Position numbers and translations under genes: made by a program. A stretch of DNA of 20,902 nt, taken from contig CABUMU010000023.1 in assembly GCA_902492855.1 (NCBI GenBank), positions 1 to 20,902 of the forward strand, read 5' to 3'. The notes beneath the pieces were generated by a model. It did no database searches. It was not told the DNA's origin and saw nothing but the letters and a program-made list of their open reading frames with translations. Source of the stretch: an uncultured Collinsella sp. (GTDB lineage: Bacteria; Actinomycetota; Coriobacteriia; Coriobacteriales; Coriobacteriaceae). This document shows positions 1-8,350 of the stretch, piece by piece. Each line of letters opens with the position of its first letter. Positions within the stretch are counted from its first letter, which is position 1.

Positions 1-260
1 CCCGCTGCCCAACTTGAACTCCGCTCACGCGTGTATGGGGCTGCGAGAGGTAACGGCCTGCGGCCTCCTTTGTGTGCTCGATGATATCTTCGAGCATGCC
101 GGGCATGGCGGAGACATTCGCTGCAATCCAGCCGTGTTCAAGCGCCGTTTCGGATAGGAGCGAGAGGGGGCTGTCTTGCCCGTTTCCCTTGCACCCGTAA
201 AGATGGTTGACAGTTTGGGGCCTCCCGTGTCTTTAGCTTTTACCGCGCTAGATGCCTCAT
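1..260 (-). pseudogene. Remnant of an AAA/P-loop ATP-binding protein, frameshifted and cut by the window edge
   Basis: Read on the minus strand, one frame encodes STIFTGARETGKTA, a Walker A (P-loop) region at about 169-210, preceded by a short stretch without a clear start. The continuation, SLLSETALEHGWIAANVSA and on to EAAGRYLSQPHTRV, is in a different frame. The switch falls at a run of five G (166-170 on the plus strand), consistent with loss of one base. Joined, the two frames resemble the N-terminal half of the AAA-type ATPases (GARGTGKT followed by LLSLLSE-like residues) that are common in Coriobacteriia. An in-frame stop lies upstream near 280 and there is no good start codon, so the 5' end is also lost. 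The rest of the gene lies outside the window. The native function is unknown. Confidence 0.55.
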
Positions 261-282
261 GGAAACTGTTGGACTTTAATCA

Positions 283-777
283 GACAGACCCAGCATGTCG
301 TTTTCCTCCATGAGGACATCGGCTAAAACCGCAACACCTATGCTTGTTTAAGCAAACCTCCTGATAGTCGTGGAGCTGCTGTAGCCCGACATGCAGGACA
401 TCGCTCGGCTTAAACACCGGATGCCGCATCCGCGAAACGAGTTGCGGTGCACCCTGTTCCAAAAGGCTGCCAAGTACCATGGCGTGAGCGTTGGGGTAGC
501 CATCATTCAGCGTGGATACATCCGGATGCGCATAGATCCAGACGATTCCAACGTTCTCGTATTTCCCGTGCAGGTAATCGAAGAGGGCAGGCGACACCAT
601 ACAGTTGCCGCCGACGGTCACGACTCTGTCGGGGTTTTCTGCCGCAAGCTTCCTCTGCGCATCCTGAATCCCCGCCAGGACTTCGTCCTCGGCATAGATG
701 CGAACTCTCTCCCATTTCTCATGTCCAAGTTTTGGGATGCGTTTCACAATGTCGAGTGGGATTCCTGGACAGTCGGA
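283..777 (-). pseudogene. Arginase/ureohydrolase-family fragment, truncated at both ends
   Basis: The minus strand encodes VVTVGGNCMVSP, then a YLHGKYENVGIVWIYAHPD stretch, then YPNAHAMVLGSLL. These match the arginase-like family in which the first metal motif is GGNC or GGDC and the second is DAHPD. The second motif reads YAHPD here, so a metal-ligand Asp is replaced by Tyr. The only start is a weak GTG at 747. Homology seems to begin just after the upstream histidine-kinase stop codon, in the same frame, with roughly the first 40-50 residues of a normal protein missing. It ends near 345 at the residues YQEVCLN, so the C-terminal half with the second metal-binding DxD region is absent. After that the frame changes and a short unrelated tail (GVAVLADVLMEEND) runs to a stop near 283. 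Normal family length is about 280-300 residues. An inactive remnant is the best reading. Confidence 0.6.
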
Positions 778-1917
778 TCACGTGGTGGCCCCCTTTGAGA
801 GGGTCACGAGCATCACGGTCCCGTTCTCGGAACTTGCTTCGACCTCTACCGTGCCACCGTGAAGTGCTGCAATCTCCCAAACAAGCGCTAGCCCGAGTCC
901 TGCGCCGCCGTATGCCCTGCTGCGGGATTTGTCTAGACGAAAGAACGGCTGGAAGATGCTCTCTCGGTACTGCTTGGGTATTCCCGGGCCCTCATCTTTG
1001 ACTCGCAGGAGCACGTGGCTGTCGCTGTCGCTGATGGAGACATTGACAGTCGAGCCGGAGCGACTGTAACGGATGGCGTTTTCGGCCAGGTTGAACAGCA
1101 ACCGATAGAGGAGCGTGTCGCTCCCGATTACTAAAGCGTCTCCAGCACAGTTGAGGGCTATGCTCCTATTTTCGGCAAGTGGCGCAAGGTCAGTGAGGAC
1201 CTCTTCGGACAAGGGACCGAGTTCAACATCGTCCTCGCAAGGAACGCTGCGGAGCTCACTCATCTCAAGCAATACCTTGGTCATTCGAGACATGCGCTCG
1301 GTTTGTTCTTGTAGCAGGCCGAGCAGCTCGGCTGTTTCGGGTTGCAAACCGGAGTGCTCGGAGATGAATAGTTCAATCTGTGCTTGCATAAGGGCGAGCG
1401 GGGTGCGCAGCTCGTGTGCGGCGTTGCCGGTAAACTGACGCTGTGCAGAGAATCCTTCGCCAAGACGGGCGATCATGTCGTTGAAAGAGGCGCTGCATCG
1501 TTGTAGCTCGGTGGGCACATCTTCACTGAGTCTGATTTCGCTTAGGTTGTCAGGCTGCACGCGCTCTACCTGGGCGGCGAAATCCCGTAGCGGTTTGAGT
1601 GCACGGCCGCTCACAAAGTATGCCAGCACGCCGCCAAGGAGTGTGACTCCAGCCGTGATGTACCAGGCTGTCGTGCCAAAAGACTCCTGTGCGTCGTTTA
1701 CGACGATCGTGACCCTGTCATCGGGGACCGCTTTCGTCGGGTCGAACGCCTGGGGCGAATCTTCGCCGGTTGCGTTAAAGGCCGAGATGTTACTGCCGAT
1801 GGCATCCATGTAGCGCATGCCCGTATAGCCGACCAGGCAGTTCGTCAGCACGCACGCCGCACACGTGAGCAGTGCCGTCATAATCGTTATGCGCCATTGC
1901 AGCGAAAGCCTTTTCAT
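778..1917 (-). CDS. Sensor histidine kinase of a two-component system
   Basis: A 379-residue membrane histidine kinase. Two transmembrane segments (about residues 10-33 and 84-104) flank a short extracytoplasmic loop of about 50 residues, followed by a HAMP-like linker (105-158). The dimerisation/phosphoacceptor motif GNAAHELRTPLA puts the phosphorylated His at about 168. The ATP-binding domain shows an N box (NLAENAIRYS, 276-285), a G1 box (DEGPGIP, 308-314), an F box (FQPFFRLD) and a G2 box (GGAGLGLAL, 337-345). The start codon has a strong GGAGG 7 bases upstream and overlaps the response-regulator stop as ATGA, so the two are translationally coupled. The class resembles QseC/TctE-type kinases that pair with OmpR-family regulators. 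The signal is unknown and the small loop gives little clue. Confidence 0.93.
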   Translation of the reverse strand: MKRLSLQWRITIMTALLTCAACVLTNCLVGYTGMRYMDAIGSNISAFNATGEDSPQAFDPTKAVPDDRVTIVVNDAQESFGTTAWYITAGVTLLGGVLAYFVSGRALKPLRDFAAQVERVQPDNLSEIRLSEDVPTELQRCSASFNDMIARLGEGFSAQRQFTGNAAHELRTPLALMQAQIELFISEHSGLQPETAELLGLLQEQTERMSRMTKVLLEMSELRSVPCEDDVELGPLSEEVLTDLAPLAENRSIALNCAGDALVIGSDTLLYRLLFNLAENAIRYSRSGSTVNVSISDSDSHVLLRVKDEGPGIPKQYRESIFQPFFRLDKSRSRAYGGAGLGLALVWEIAALHGGTVEVEASSENGTVMLVTLSKGATT

Positions 1918-2588
1918 TCGCTATCCTCCATAACGTAGCCCTCTCCAATCCGATTGCGAATCGGGTCGTATCCCAAAGCGCTGCGTAGCTTTTTGCGGAG
2001 TGACGAGATATGAACGCGGGTTGCGTTGCTAAAGCTGTTTACGCTGCTATCCCAAACGTGCTCGATAAGCTCCTCTTGACTTACCGGACGCCCCTGATTA
2101 AGCATCAGGTATTCCAAGATTCCCGTTTCCTTGCGCGTAAGAGATAAAGCCTCGCTGTCCACGGAAGCGATGCGCGCCTTGGTGTCAAAGCTGAGCTTTC
2201 CGCAGGTTAAAACTACGTCGCTTTGTGTAAAGCGTCTTAGGGTAAGGCTGCGAATCCTTGCCGCAAGCTCGTCCAGATGAAACGGCTTGGTGAGGTAATC
2301 GTTGGCGCCGGCATCGAGTCCGGCGACTTTATCTGATACTTCGCCACGTGCGGACAGAATCAGTACCTTAGTCTCGCAGTCAGTTTTCCTAAGTTCCCTG
2401 AGTACGGTCATGCCGTCGATGCGGGGAAGGTTGAGGTCGAGTACCACGAGGTCGAAGGCCTCAACGTCCAGTAGGTCGAGCGCCTCCTGTCCGTCGTGAC
2501 AGCAGTCGACACTGTACGCCAAGTTCCGCAAGCTGCGCGCGATTGCGTCGCACAGCGCTCGCTCGTCCTCGACGATCAAAATACGCAT
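1914..2588 (-). CDS. OmpR/PhoB-family response regulator
   Basis: A 224-residue response regulator. The receiver domain (1-115) has the acidic pair E7-D8, the phosphoacceptor D51 in VLDLNLP, S79 and K101 in the TKPF motif. A C-terminal winged-helix DNA-binding domain (about 125-222) contains LTRKETGILEYLM and the typical RVHISSLRKKL and GEGYVM end. The start is placed at the ATG preceding RILIVEDE because AAGGAG sits 7 bases upstream; an earlier ATG at 2606 would lengthen the protein by 6 residues but overlaps that ribosome binding site. It overlaps the kinase by 4 bases and is its cognate partner. It is divergent from the CXXC/[4Fe-4S]/TlpA operon, which makes that operon a candidate target, though no direct evidence is seen. 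Confidence 0.94.
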   Translation of the reverse strand: MRILIVEDERALCDAIARSLRNLAYSVDCCHDGQEALDLLDVEAFDLVVLDLNLPRIDGMTVLRELRKTDCETKVLILSARGEVSDKVAGLDAGANDYLTKPFHLDELAARIRSLTLRRFTQSDVVLTCGKLSFDTKARIASVDSEALSLTRKETGILEYLMLNQGRPVSQEELIEHVWDSSVNSFSNATRVHISSLRKKLRSALGYDPIRNRIGEGYVMEDSE

Positions 2589-2618
2589 AACAGTCTCCTT
2601 GCACATTTCAAATCGCGC

Positions 2619-2646
2619 TTAACACGGATTTTATAGCCGATATGGT
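2619..2646 (+). promoter_or_regulatory. Candidate promoter of the CXXC/[4Fe-4S]/TlpA operon
   Basis: TTAACA at 2619-2624 and TATGGT at 2641-2646 are spaced by 16 bases and lie about 30 bases before the start codon of the small CXXC gene. The same 70-base gap must also hold the promoter of the divergent response regulator; a TATAAAAT on the minus strand near 2627-2634 is a candidate -10 for it. This is assigned by eye and is moderate to weak. Confidence 0.3.
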
Positions 2647-2678
2647 CCAATGGTCGCGTAACGAAAGGAGTGGTCAGG

Positions 2679-2825
2679 TTGTTCAAAGCGGTAAAACCCG
2701 TGGTACAGGTCGCTTTGTTGATCGTCGGAATTGCCATGGTGTGCTTTGGCGTTATGCGTGGCGAGGCAGATGCCGTGCTGGCCAAAGCGATTAGGCTGTG
2801 CTTGGAGTGTATCGGAATTGGATAA
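2679..2825 (+). CDS. CD1871A-family CXXC-motif small membrane protein
   Basis: A 48-residue protein with one hydrophobic segment (about residues 8-26) and the C-terminal signature RLCLECIGIG, giving a CxxC (CLEC) at residues 41-44. This ending is diagnostic of the CD1871A family of small CXXC proteins, usually found beside membrane [4Fe-4S] proteins and TlpA-type thioredoxins. The start is a TTG at 2679, 8 bases after AAAGGAG; a GTG at 2670 overlaps the ribosome binding site and is less likely. The next gene starts at 2818 within this gene's last codons, so the two are coupled. A role as a thiol-disulfide or metal relay partner of the two downstream proteins is inferred; no biochemical function is known to me. 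Confidence 0.75.
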   Translation: MFKAVKPVVQVALLIVGIAMVCFGVMRGEADAVLAKAIRLCLECIGIG

Positions 2826-3720
2826 AAGAGAAAACACTGCGTCGCATGTTTTGGCTCGATTTCGCGGATTCATTCAGGCGGCGGCAACACTTATTACCAA
2901 CATTCACCTGCCAAACTTTGCCAAAGGCGGCATCTATCAGGGCGCGGGAAAAACAGTCTGCGTACCCGGGCTTAACTGCTATTCGTGCCCCGCGGCATCG
3001 GGTGCGTGCCCCATCGGGTCGTTCCAGTCGGTAGTAGGTTCATCCAAGTTCAACTTTTCTTACTATGTTACCGGTACGCTCATTTTGCTCGGCGTGCTGC
3101 TGGGACGCTTTGTATGCGGCTTTCTGTGCCCGTTCGGCTGGCTGCAGGAGCTGCTTCACAAGATTCCCGGCAAAAAGTCCTCCACGAAAAAGCTCAAGCC
3201 GCTCACGTACATCAAGTACGTCGTGCTGCTGTTTGCTGTGGTAGTGCTGCCTGTGCTGGTGGTCAACGATCTGGGGATGGGAGATCCGTTCTTTTGCAAA
3301 TACATCTGTCCGCAGGGCGTGCTCGAGGGCGCCATTCCTCTGGCCATTGCCAATGCCGGCATTCGATCTGCGTTGGGACAGCTCTTTACTTGGAAACTTG
3401 CCGTTCTCATTGCCGTGGTAGTGCTGAGCGTTTTGTTCTATCGCCCCTTCTGCAAATGGATTTGCCCGCTCGGCGCATTCTATGCGCTCATGAATAAGGT
3501 GTCCTTGTTGGGGATTCAGGTCGACGCGTGCAAATGCATCTCGTGCGGCAAGTGTTCAAGGGTTTGTCAGATGGACGTTGATGTGGTCCGCGCGCCCAAT
3601 CATGCCGAATGTATCCGGTGCGGAAAGTGCATCGGGGCCTGCCCCGTCGATGCCATCAGCTATCGCTATGGCCTGGATGTGTCGGCGGAAAAGCTTCCCT
3701 TGACTGCCGATAAAAAGTAA
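2818..3720 (+). CDS. NapH/CcoG-like membrane [4Fe-4S] binding protein
   Basis: A 300-residue polytopic membrane iron-sulfur protein. Transmembrane segments lie at about 82-103, 132-152 and 193-210. Cys motifs comprise CYSCPAASGAC (54-64), CGFLCPFGW (100-108), CKYICPQG (160-167) and CKWICPLGAF (212-221). The C-terminus has two cytoplasmic ferredoxin-type clusters: one with C240, C243, C246 and C250, the other CIRCGKCIGACP (265-276). This arrangement is that of the NapH/NosR/CcoG-related electron-transfer proteins. The start is taken as TTG 2818, overlapping the upstream stop by 8 bases with GGAG about 10 bases before; an ATG at 2731 in frame would duplicate the sequence of the upstream gene in another frame and is rejected. 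It probably passes electrons across the membrane to the lipoprotein thioredoxin encoded 29 bases downstream. Confidence 0.85.
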   Translation: MDKRENTASHVLARFRGFIQAAATLITNIHLPNFAKGGIYQGAGKTVCVPGLNCYSCPAASGACPIGSFQSVVGSSKFNFSYYVTGTLILLGVLLGRFVCGFLCPFGWLQELLHKIPGKKSSTKKLKPLTYIKYVVLLFAVVVLPVLVVNDLGMGDPFFCKYICPQGVLEGAIPLAIANAGIRSALGQLFTWKLAVLIAVVVLSVLFYRPFCKWICPLGAFYALMNKVSLLGIQVDACKCISCGKCSRVCQMDVDVVRAPNHAECIRCGKCIGACPVDAISYRYGLDVSAEKLPLTADKK

Positions 3721-3749
3721 ACAAGCTTCGACAAAACGGAGGAATGACT

Positions 3750-4721
3750 ATGAAGCTTTCTAAGATTGCGGCCCTGTTTATGGTGCCGGTATTGGCCTTG
3801 TGCCTTGTGGCATGTTCGGCGCCCGGTGGCAATGCGAGCGAATCTGCGAGCTCCGATCCTAAGATCGCAGAACTCACTGCGCAGAAGCCGGCCAATGCCG
3901 ACGAGGCCGCCGAGCTGTATGCGAAGCTCATGCAGAAGGAGAACGAGATCTTTTCGAGTGATAACGCGCTGTGGGAAAAGGTATTCAACGCGGCAAATAA
4001 AGACTCGGCAATGATTGAGGATGGCAGCAATTACGGCGATTTCCTGCTCAAGACCATCGACGGCGCTAAGGATGAGTTTACGGCGGATGAGCTTAAGACG
4101 CTCAAGGCCGGTGCACAGCAGATCAAGGAGATCGAGGACAAGCTCGAGAGCCTGGAGAAGGAGTTCCCCGGCTGTGGAAGCACGCCGAGTGCAGGCGAGA
4201 GCGTCGACGCTTCGACCGCTGGCATGACGGCTGGTGCCAATGCTTCGAGCGAGGCGACGAAGTTCCCCAGCTTTACGGGCAAGGACCTGGATGGCAACAA
4301 CGTGAACAGCGACGAGCTGTTCTCTAAGAACAAGGTCACCGTCATGAACTTCTGGTTCACTACTTGCAAGCCGTGCGTGGGCGAGCTGGGCGATCTTGAG
4401 AAGCTGAATCAGGAGCTTGCCGAGAAGGGCGGCCAGGTCGTGGGCGTCAATTCCTTTACGCTCGATGGCAACAAGGGCGAGATCGCAGATGCCAAGGACG
4501 TGCTGAGCAAGAAGGGCGTGACATATAAGAACATCTGGTTCAAGTCGGATAGCGAGGCCGGTAAGTTCACGTCAAATTTGTTCTCGTTCCCGACGACGTA
4601 TGTCATCGATCAGAACGGCAACATCGTAGGGGATCCAATCGTGGGAGCCATTAGCTCCGCCGAGCAGCGTGCAGCACTCGACAAGCTTATCGACCAGGCG
4701 ATTGCGAATAGCGAGCAGTAA
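3750..4721 (+). CDS. TlpA-like thioredoxin-fold lipoprotein (redoxin domain)
   Basis: A 323-residue exported lipoprotein. The signal peptide ends in a lipobox, LVAC, with lipidated Cys at 22. A predicted helical, charged spacer (about 35-140) precedes a low-complexity Ala/Ser/Gly linker. The C-terminal TlpA/redoxin domain (about 170-320) has the active site FWFTTCKPCVGEL with CxxC at 206-209 and the cis-Pro loop FPTTYVID (P281). It would reduce or isomerise disulfides on the outer face of the membrane, with electrons plausibly from the preceding [4Fe-4S] protein. The helical spacer is unusual for a minimal TlpA, which is about 150-190 residues. The start at 3750 is chosen over an ATG at 3744 because GGAGG (3738-3742) is then 7 bases away. 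No CcdA-type membrane donor is seen nearby. Confidence 0.88.
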   Translation: MKLSKIAALFMVPVLALCLVACSAPGGNASESASSDPKIAELTAQKPANADEAAELYAKLMQKENEIFSSDNALWEKVFNAANKDSAMIEDGSNYGDFLLKTIDGAKDEFTADELKTLKAGAQQIKEIEDKLESLEKEFPGCGSTPSAGESVDASTAGMTAGANASSEATKFPSFTGKDLDGNNVNSDELFSKNKVTVMNFWFTTCKPCVGELGDLEKLNQELAEKGGQVVGVNSFTLDGNKGEIADAKDVLSKKGVTYKNIWFKSDSEAGKFTSNLFSFPTTYVIDQNGNIVGDPIVGAISSAEQRAALDKLIDQAIANSEQ

Positions 4722-4801
4722 AAAAACGCGTAAAGCATGGCGAGGATCGTGCGCCGCTGCGCGGAGTAGTCCGCTGCCTTTCAAGATAATCTCCACCATA
4801 T

Positions 4802-4829
4802 AGAGGTCCCGCTCGGGGCCTCTTCTTTT
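4802..4829 (+). terminator. Rho-independent terminator
   Basis: AGAGGTCCC (4802-4810) pairs with GGGGCCTCT (4815-4823), one G-U pair, around a GCTC loop, followed by TCTTTT. It lies 80 bases after the TlpA-like gene and would end that operon. Confidence 0.75.
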
Positions 4830-4976
4830 AGGCGCCGTCCCGTTCGTTTTTTGGCGTGCTTCGTTACATTCCTCACTGGCGCCGGCAAAAAATGGGGATA
4901 GAGTAGGACAAACGCGTCGAATACGAACGGCGGGGGAGAGCGGGCAAGTGCGCCCGCGTGGGAGAGGTTGCCGTCC

Positions 4977-7900
4977 ATGTTGGAGCTCAAAGGTATTTGC
5001 AAAAGGTACGTTACGCAGTCGTTTACGCAGGTGGCGCTCGACAGCGTGAGCCTGTCTTTTCGCGATAACGAGTTCGTGGCCATTCTGGGTCCCTCGGGTT
5101 CGGGCAAAACCACGATGCTCAACGTTATCGGCGGACTCGACCACTTTGATTCTGGCAACCTGCTGATTGACGGCATCTCGACCAAGGACTTCCGCGACCG
5201 CGATTGGGATGCCTACCGCAACAACCGCATCGGCTTTGTGTTCCAAAGCTATAACCTCATTCCGCATCAGACCATTTTGGAAAACGTGGAGCTGGCGCTC
5301 ACGCTCACGGGCGTGGGACATGCCGAGCGCCGCCAGCGTGCGCGCGAGGCGTTGGAGAAAGTCGGCTTGGGCGAGCACGTTAACAAGCGTCCGAGCCAGC
5401 TTTCGGGCGGGCAGATGCAGCGCGTGGCCATCGCCCGCGCCCTGATAAATGATCCTGAGATCGTTCTTGCCGACGAGCCGACCGGCGCCTTGGATTCAAC
5501 GACATCCGTACAGGTCATGGACCTGCTCAAGGACGTGGCGCGCGACCGCCTGGTCATCATGGTCACGCACAATCCCGAGCTGGCGTACCAATATGCCACG
5601 CGCATCGTCAATCTGGCGGACGGCAAGATCACCGACGATTCCGATCCCTTCGATGCTGCCAAGGCCGCGCGCCGCGAAGCCAAGCCTACGCGCAAAACCT
5701 CGATGAGCTTTGTGACGGCGCTGGGGCTTTCTGCTCGAAACCTCATGACCAAGAAAGGCCGTACGGCCATGACGGCCTTTGCGGGCTCGATTGGCATTAT
5801 CGGCATTGCGGCGATTCTGGCGCTGTCCAATGGTGTAAACGGCTACATCAAAAAGGTCGAGGAGGATACGCTCTCGAGCTACCCGCTCACCATTTCCAAG
5901 CAGGACTACGACCTGTCGTCCATGATGGGTGGTCAGGGGGTTGCGGATGATGACTCGCCTGAAAACGTGGATTCGTCCGACGACAGTGCCGGCGGCAAGG
6001 CTAAGGGAACCGATAAGATTCCCGTGGTCACGGCCGTAAAGGATATGTTTGCGAGCGTTAAGTCCAACGACATGACGAGCTTTAAGGCATGGCTCGATGC
6101 CGGTGGCGACGGCATCGATAAAGAGGTCAATGCCATTCAGTACGGCTACGGTGTATCGCCGGTTGTCTATCGTGCCGGCAAGGGCGATGAGAAGCCTGTC
6201 CGGCTGGTGCCCAACGCCATGACCGAGGCCATGAGCGGAGGCGCGAGCTCGGCGGCAACGGTGAGCATGGAATCCATGGGAACCTCGGTCTTTAACGAGA
6301 TGATTGACGACCAGAGCCTGCTCGACAGCCAGTACGATGTCGTCGCCGGTCATTGGCCCACGTCTGCCAACGAAGCCGTGATGGTGCTTTCGAGTCGTGG
6401 CACGGTGGGCGACTACACGCTCTACAGCATCGGTGCGCTGGATATCGATGAGCTCAACGATCTGGTAAACAGTGCCATGACGGCCGACGGTGGGGTCAAA
6501 GCACCCGAGACCGGCACCGACTTTACCTACGACGATGCGCTGTCCACGACGTTTAAGGTGCTGTCGCCGGCCGATGCCTATCGCAAAAACGAAGAGACCG
6601 GCATGTGGACCGACATGTCTGGTGACGCCGACTTTATGGCCGCCAAGGTTGCCGATGGCATCGACGTACACATCGTGGGTGTGGTGCGCCCTAACGAGAC
6701 GGCCAATGCGAGTGCGTTGTCTCCGGGCATTGCCTATACACATGCGCTGACTCGCCAGCTTATGGAGCGCGCCGCCGATTCGCAGATTGTGCGGGAGCAA
6801 CTCGCCCACCCCGAGACGGATGTCTTTACGGGCAAAACCTTCGACGAACTGCAAGGCGAGGCCAAACAAGGCGTGGATCTGGGCAGCATGTTCAGTGTGG
6901 ACGAGGCGGCGCTCAAGAGCGCGTTCTCGTTCGATACCTCCGTGCTCTCGGGTGTTGCCGGCGGTATGGACCCGTCGTGTCTTGACTTGTCCGAGCTGGA
7001 CATTGACCTTTCGGGCGTAGGGAAGGATATCGACTTCAGCGACATCATGTCTAAGGCGCCAGCCCCCGATTTCTCGGGTGTCTTCGATGGGTTGGAGCTT
7101 ACACCCGAGCAGATGCAGCAAGTGGGGGCGCTCGCCAACCAACTGTTCACGGGCTTTATGCAGTCGGAACAGTTTAAGGCGCTGACGCCCGAAGATCTTA
7201 AGGACGCGTCAAAGCTTGCCGCCGCGTTCTCGACGTATCTTGAGAGTGATACGGCAGCCCAGCAAATCCTGGCTCAGCTCAAGGCACTCGGCGGCGATGC
7301 CCTGGCCGAGCGCCTGCAGCAGGCGATGACCGACTATGTACAAAAGCAGCTGGCTCCGTATCTGCAGCAGGCTCTGGATCAGATGATGAAGTCGATCAGC
7401 GACCAGATTGCGACGACGGTGTCAACTCAGCTCAAGGCAGGCGCGGCAGGGCTCATGGGCCAGATGGCGACGCAGATGTCATCGAGTTTTGCCAACCTGG
7501 CGAGCGCTATGCGTGTGGATGCGAGCGCCTTTGCCCGCGCCATCCACTTCAACATGGACGCCGAGGACCTGAGTTCGCTTATGATGAGTTATGCCAAGGC
7601 ATCGCAGCTTACCTATGACAACAACCTGACCACACTGGGTTATGCGGACGAGGCAGACCCCATCTCGGTCAAGATTTTCCCGCGCGACTTTGAGGCGAAG
7701 GAGCGCGTGCTCGACCATATCGATGCGTATAACAAGCAGGTCAAAGCTGCTGGCCACGATGAGCAGGCGATTTCGTACACCGACTATATGGGAATCATTA
7801 TGGGCTCGGTGACCGACATTGTGAATACCATCAGCTTGGTGCTCATCGCATTCGTGAGCATCAGCCTAGTGGTGAGCTCCATTATGATCGGCATCATCAC

Positions 7901-8231
7901 CTACATCAGCGTGCTGGAGCGCAAAAAGGAGATTGGCATCCTGCGCGCGATCGGCGCGTCGAAGCGCAACGTGGCCAACGTATTCAATGCCGAGACCTTT
8001 ATCGAGGGCCTCATCGCCGGCGTCTTTGCCATTGTCGTCGTGGTGCTCGTGAGCTTTCCGGTTAATACCTGGGCGCTTGCGGCCAAACAGGTGCCCAATC
8101 TGATGAGCCTGCCCGTGCAGGATGCGCTGGTGCTCATCGCAATTTCAGTGCTGCTGACGGTCGTTGCCGGCCTGCTGCCGGCCCGCAGCGCATCCAAGAA
8201 GGACCCCGTCGAAGCCCTGCGCTCCGAATAA
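4977..8231 (+). CDS. MacB/FtsX-type ABC transporter, fused ATPase and permease
   Basis: A 1084-residue fusion. The N-terminal ATPase (1-225) has Walker A GPSGSGKTT (38-46), Q-loop Q90, signature LSGGQ (142-146), Walker B VLADEP (163-168) and H-loop H198, typical of the LolD/MacB class. A first transmembrane segment (about 264-285) is followed by a very large extracytoplasmic domain (about 290-935), then three C-terminal segments (about 943-970, 1008-1032 and 1048-1068), with the cytoplasmic motif VLERKKEIGILRAIGA and the ending DPVEALRSE. This is the mechanotransmission permease fold used for exporting or moving peptides, antibiotics or lipids, rather than classical import. The start is ATG 4977 with GGAGAG 10 bases before; a TTG at 4968 is too close to that site. 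The substrate is not evident. The extracytoplasmic domain is described among the findings. Confidence 0.9.
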   Translation: MLELKGICKRYVTQSFTQVALDSVSLSFRDNEFVAILGPSGSGKTTMLNVIGGLDHFDSGNLLIDGISTKDFRDRDWDAYRNNRIGFVFQSYNLIPHQTILENVELALTLTGVGHAERRQRAREALEKVGLGEHVNKRPSQLSGGQMQRVAIARALINDPEIVLADEPTGALDSTTSVQVMDLLKDVARDRLVIMVTHNPELAYQYATRIVNLADGKITDDSDPFDAAKAARREAKPTRKTSMSFVTALGLSARNLMTKKGRTAMTAFAGSIGIIGIAAILALSNGVNGYIKKVEEDTLSSYPLTISKQDYDLSSMMGGQGVADDDSPENVDSSDDSAGGKAKGTDKIPVVTAVKDMFASVKSNDMTSFKAWLDAGGDGIDKEVNAIQYGYGVSPVVYRAGKGDEKPVRLVPNAMTEAMSGGASSAATVSMESMGTSVFNEMIDDQSLLDSQYDVVAGHWPTSANEAVMVLSSRGTVGDYTLYSIGALDIDELNDLVNSAMTADGGVKAPETGTDFTYDDALSTTFKVLSPADAYRKNEETGMWTDMSGDADFMAAKVADGIDVHIVGVVRPNETANASALSPGIAYTHALTRQLMERAADSQIVREQLAHPETDVFTGKTFDELQGEAKQGVDLGSMFSVDEAALKSAFSFDTSVLSGVAGGMDPSCLDLSELDIDLSGVGKDIDFSDIMSKAPAPDFSGVFDGLELTPEQMQQVGALANQLFTGFMQSEQFKALTPEDLKDASKLAAAFSTYLESDTAAQQILAQLKALGGDALAERLQQAMTDYVQKQLAPYLQQALDQMMKSISDQIATTVSTQLKAGAAGLMGQMATQMSSSFANLASAMRVDASAFARAIHFNMDAEDLSSLMMSYAKASQLTYDNNLTTLGYADEADPISVKIFPRDFEAKERVLDHIDAYNKQVKAAGHDEQAISYTDYMGIIMGSVTDIVNTISLVLIAFVSISLVVSSIMIGIITYISVLERKKEIGILRAIGASKRNVANVFNAETFIEGLIAGVFAIVVVVLVSFPVNTWALAAKQVPNLMSLPVQDALVLIAISVLLTVVAGLLPARSASKKDPVEALRSE

Positions 8232-8262
8232 TGCGACAAAGGGACAGTCCCTTTGTCACATT
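8232..8262. repeat. Intergenic palindromic repeat, copy 1 (GACAAAGGGAC type)
   Basis: GACAAAGGGA and TCCCTTTGTC form a near-perfect hairpin around CAG directly after the ABC transporter stop. Related copies lie at 14418-14448 and 14732-14758. It may act as a REP-like element or as a factor-dependent terminator; no T-run follows. Confidence 0.75.
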
Positions 8263-8289
8263 GAGACCCTTGCGAAAACGGGGTCTAAT

Positions 8290-8306
8290 TACCGTTCGGC
8301 AGGTTA
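8290..8306. promoter_or_regulatory. Candidate TetR operator, site 1 (upstream of MFS gene)
   Basis: TACCGTTCGGCAGGTTA matches the consensus TACCGAACGGTAGGTAT seen at 10533-10549 except at the central AA and two other positions. It lies about 115 bases before the MFS start and 67 bases from site 2, centre to centre. It is weaker than site 2. Confidence 0.45.
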
Positions 8307-8350
8307 AGAACTCCCTCTCCCCGCTTAATGCTTGACGAAGAGTCCTCTGG

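Noticed and set aside
447..1001. Plus-strand open frame over the arginase remnant and kinase 3' end
   Set aside because: Arg/Ser/Pro-rich shadow without a recognisable domain; the minus strand explains the same bases.
5496..7142. A 548-residue open frame antisense to the ABC transporter
   Set aside because: It has no ribosome binding site or domain, is rich in Arg/His/Gly as expected for a shadow of GC-rich codons, and lies entirely within a well-supported gene.
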